The translations under genes and the position numbers were made by a program. Of a stretch of 64,000 bases of DNA, positions 61,764 to 64,000 are shown in pieces. Numbering within the stretch: position 1 is the stretch's first letter; the number at the start of each line of letters is the position of its first letter. The stretch spans positions 172,003 to 236,002 of the forward strand of contig JAUMBQ010000010.1 of assembly GCA_032119595.1 (NCBI GenBank). The letters run 5' to 3'. Source of the DNA: JAGIBJ01 sp032119595. GTDB taxonomy: Bacteria; Actinomycetota; Thermoleophilia; Solirubrobacterales; Solirubrobacteraceae. The notes beneath the pieces are model-generated. The model made no database searches, was not told where the DNA came from, and was given only the letters and a program-made list of their open reading frames with translations.

Positions 61764-62492
61764 TCAGGCGCTGATGCGGAACGGGCCGGTGGCTGCCGGC
61801 GTCGCCCAGCGCACGTTGAACGGCACCGAGATCGCAGCCGCTGCCGGACACACCGCCGGACCGGCGAGCTTGTTCACCGGTTGCGCGACGAAGTTCACCC
61901 GGCCAACGGCGTTGTTCGTTACGCCGCCCACGAACGCGGCACCGCGGTAGGTGCAGGTCGCCAGGAACGCTGCGCCCACGAACTCGCGGATCACAAAGAC
62001 CGGGGCGCGGAGCGTGAGTCGCGCCTGGTTGGCGGCCGGAACCCACGTGCCCTGGAAGTCGACGAGGCCGGGCGCCGCGCCGTTGCTATCGACGAGATCG
62101 ACCGTGCCAGTGACGGCGGCGCCGCCAGCCGCGCCGACACACCGGGTGCCGAGCGGCCCGGTGAAGCTCGCTCCCGTGACGAAACCGAGGGGTCCGACGC
62201 CGCCGATTGGGAACGCGGGACCACCGGCGTTGGTGAGAATGCCCTTGATCGTCGCGTCACGGCAGCGGAGGAAGTTGCCGGCTCCAAGGAACTGGAAATC
62301 GTCGGCCGCGGCGAGCCCGACGTCGGTGCCGATCACATCGCTCGGCGTGGGGATGGCGAACGCCGCCGGGCAGCCGGCGGCGACGCCATTGATCCGACAG
62401 GCGTGGCCCGTGGCCGCCGAGGCCGGTGCGGCGAACGCCAGTGCGGCGGAGGCGGCCAGTGCGGCCGAGATGAGCGTGGACTTGAGGTGCAT
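61764..62492 (-). CDS. Secreted hypothetical protein
   Basis: A 242-residue exported protein: a clear signal peptide (MHLKSTLISAALAASAALAFAAPASAATG) with an ASA-A cleavage site, then an Ala/Gly/Val-rich mature part with six Cys (CRINGVAAGC, LRCRDA, RCVGAA, TCTYRG, AVCPAA) likely in disulfides. No catalytic motif or anchor recognised. It is divergent, across 284 bp, from the DUF6801-like gene. Function unknown. Confidence 0.8.
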   Translation of the reverse strand: MHLKSTLISAALAASAALAFAAPASAATGHACRINGVAAGCPAAFAIPTPSDVIGTDVGLAAADDFQFLGAGNFLRCRDATIKGILTNAGGPAFPIGGVGPLGFVTGASFTGPLGTRCVGAAGGAAVTGTVDLVDSNGAAPGLVDFQGTWVPAANQARLTLRAPVFVIREFVGAAFLATCTYRGAAFVGGVTNNAVGRVNFVAQPVNKLAGPAVCPAAAAISVPFNVRWATPAATGPFRISA

Positions 62493-62776
62493 GAGAGCGC
62501 TCCGAGTGGTGGTTTCGGAGCGAAGGTAGGTCCGCTGGCCATTGCACCGGAAGCCTTTTGCAGCCGGCACATCGGACCGCTGGTATCTGGCCTGAGCCCC
62601 TACATTCCGGCGGACCTTTGGGCGCGCGACATGTGCAGGCGGTAAGACGGATAACCGGAACATTTTTCGGTATTGCGCTCAGAATTCGTGTTCATACGGT
62701 ACAAAGTGGGGCGCACCGCAGTGATCTGCCGTGCACTCCGATCTTGTCCCTGTCCGAACTCGAAAGTCCCTTTCGC

Positions 62777-63910
62777 ATGATCTTCTGCACGACTCGCGCG
62801 GCTCGCCGCGGAGCCGTCGCCGCAGGACTCCTGAGCGCGCTCGGTGGCGCCCTCGGTGTCTCGACCGCCAGTGCGGTTCCGGTGTCGGTCACCCTCGACT
62901 ACGTCTGTACGTTCCCACTCCTGAAGCCGCAGCCGCTCTCCCTTCAGGTCAAGAGCGACATTCCGGCCACGATCGAGAAGAACAAAGGCACCGGCGCGTT
63001 CAACATCCTCGGCGTAGCGACGGTGAGTCCCGGCGCCGTTCGAGGCCTGAGGGCGGTCGACACGGCCACGCTCGAAGGCACGGCGGCCGCTGGCGCCGTG
63101 GTCACGAAGCCAGGGGGCGCAAAGCTCCCGCTTACCGTTCAAACGACGATCACCAAGGCCAGCGTCCCTGCGTCGGGAGCCTTCAACGCTGAGGCGACCG
63201 GCACGACGCCATCGCTGTTCTTCAACACCGCAGGGGTCGCGACCATCACGGTCGGCGATCTCGCGCTGAGCGTCACGCCTCGCCTCCCGGACGGGCAGCT
63301 GACCGGTCTGGATTCGTTCGAGACCGAGTGCACGCAGGTTCCAGGGCAAGACAACACGCTCGCGACCATCACGGTGACCGACGGGGCGGCCGTCGAGCCG
63401 ATCGTCTCCTACACCGTCGGAGGCAGTGCCAGCGTCAATGGGTACACGCGTGTCCGGGTGCCATTGAACGGGACCGCGACCGCGTCGCTGACCACAGCGA
63501 CCGGCGCCTTCACCAGTGTCGTGGAGCTCGATCCGGTCAGCGCGAAGCTCAAGGTGCTTGGCTTCCTCCCGGTCGATGCGGACCTGGAGTTCGACTCCAC
63601 CTCGCCGATGATCGGCACGCTGAAGTCCGGCGTGCTGACCTCCACCGCGAAGGTGCAGGTCAAGGTTCCCTCGGTGACCTTCTACGGGATCCCTCTGGGT
63701 GGCGGCGCAAACTGCCAGGCCCAGGATGTCTCGACGGTCTCGTTGGCGTCAACGGCAGGATTCGACATGGCCCAGGGCGGCGCGCTCGCCGGCACCATCT
63801 CGATGACTGGCCTCACGGGCTGCGGCGCCCTCACGAACGCCCTGAGCACGATCACGGCTGGTGGCAAGAACCTCATCGCGCTGAAGCTCACCCCCAAGCC
63901 GACCGTCTAG
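62777..63910 (+). CDS. Secreted DUF6801-like protein
   Basis: A 377-residue exported protein. Signal peptide residues 1-33 end in TASA. The first mature segment SVTLDYVCTFPLLKPQPLSLQVKSDIPATI matches the actinobacterial DUF6801 pattern, and two-Cys positions recur (VCTFPLL, ECTQVP; NCQAQ, GCGAL). The rest is Thr/Val/Ala-rich beta sequence with two similar halves. No LPXTG or membrane anchor. ATG 62777 is chosen over a long upstream extension without signal character. Function unknown. Confidence 0.82.
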   Translation: MIFCTTRAARRGAVAAGLLSALGGALGVSTASAVPVSVTLDYVCTFPLLKPQPLSLQVKSDIPATIEKNKGTGAFNILGVATVSPGAVRGLRAVDTATLEGTAAAGAVVTKPGGAKLPLTVQTTITKASVPASGAFNAEATGTTPSLFFNTAGVATITVGDLALSVTPRLPDGQLTGLDSFETECTQVPGQDNTLATITVTDGAAVEPIVSYTVGGSASVNGYTRVRVPLNGTATASLTTATGAFTSVVELDPVSAKLKVLGFLPVDADLEFDSTSPMIGTLKSGVLTSTAKVQVKVPSVTFYGIPLGGGANCQAQDVSTVSLASTAGFDMAQGGALAGTISMTGLTGCGALTNALSTITAGGKNLIALKLTPKPTV

Positions 63911-63924
63911 CGGAGGACCTCGAT

Positions 63925-64000
63925 ATGTCTCGCATCCTCACACCACGAATCGGCGCTCGGGTCGCAGCGACGCTCGCAGGGCTCCTGCTGGCTTCGCCGC
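63925..64000 (+). CDS. N-terminus of another exported protein (cut by window end)
   Basis: ATG 63925 follows GGAGG (63912-63916), an unusually clear ribosome site for this window. The 25 visible residues (SRILTPRIGARVAATLAGLLL...) form a signal-peptide head. It starts 14 bp after the DUF6801-like stop, so the two are probably one operon. Confidence 0.65.
   Translation, partial: MSRILTPRIGARVAATLAGLLLASP

Noticed and set aside
1..64000. CRISPR arrays, tRNA/rRNA genes, transposases, integrases or phage genes.
   Set aside because: No regularly spaced repeats, cloverleaf-like segments or recombinase motifs were seen by eye; the only tandem repeat is the 15-bp one at 33466.

Overview
The window is uniformly GC-rich and tightly packed, with GTG/TTG starts, many 1-20 bp gene overlaps, ABC-type LIV and Mod operons, a DUF6801-like secreted protein and a flagellar hook protein. 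Together these suggest a flagellated, high-GC actinobacterium of the Thermoleophilia/Solirubrobacterales type (Patulibacter-like). This placement is inference from gene content, not a phylogenetic result. No rRNA, tRNA, insertion sequence, integrase or CRISPR array was seen. No stretch above about 300 bp lacks a gene.

Layout. 1-1.9 kb: two esterases, the first cut by the window edge. 2.0-7.1 kb: a complete branched-chain amino-acid ABC importer (livKHMGF), with a palindromic promoter region and a strong hairpin after livK. 7.2-9.4 kb: benE-azlC-azlD on the opposite strand. 9.5-17.5 kb: a diguanylate cyclase, an EamA exporter with a LysR regulator, a LysE exporter, a MocR/YczR regulator with its yczE target, a PLP decarboxylase and a small GNAT-like protein. 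17.6-19.4 kb: LysR and a polysaccharide deacetylase. 19.5-23.2 kb: a molybdate operon led by an XRE-PBP regulator (regulator-modA-modB-modC). 23.2-28.7 kb: a P450, a WxL-like surface protein, an acyltransferase and an M50 membrane protease.

28.9-34.0 kb is the most unusual block. A four-part protein (SARP-type wHTH, BTAD, receiver, degenerate EAL) overlaps by 4 bp a hybrid kinase carrying HisKA, HATPase, REC and HPT. The two proteins hold every step of a phosphorelay ending in DNA binding. Next come a YadGH-type ABC exporter behind a MerR-type promoter and a JmjC/cupin-8 protein (34.1-37.0 kb). 37-42 kb: a flavodoxin, a 2TM protein, a ferredoxin reductase paired with a front-end-type fatty-acid desaturase, and an unrecognised membrane/coiled-coil protein. 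42-49 kb: cupin, Zn-alcohol dehydrogenase, BASS transporter, ferric-reductase-like flavoprotein, hydrolase and a PAS-PAS-kinase-receiver protein.

49.4-55 kb: an Mhq-like quinone-detoxification module (dioxygenase, hydrolase, divergent MarR, two operators), an isolated flgE, and a MarR/DHA2 efflux pair whose operator covers the start codon. 55-64 kb: an acyl-CoA desaturase; a SulP transporter operon facing a cysteine-free ArsR regulator across a 26-bp palindrome; an acyl-CoA synthetase; an ACR3 transporter; and secreted proteins, the last cut by the window edge.

Themes are amino-acid and anion transport, lipid modification, redox/xenobiotic defence, and many one-gene regulators sitting beside palindromic sites that can be read directly.
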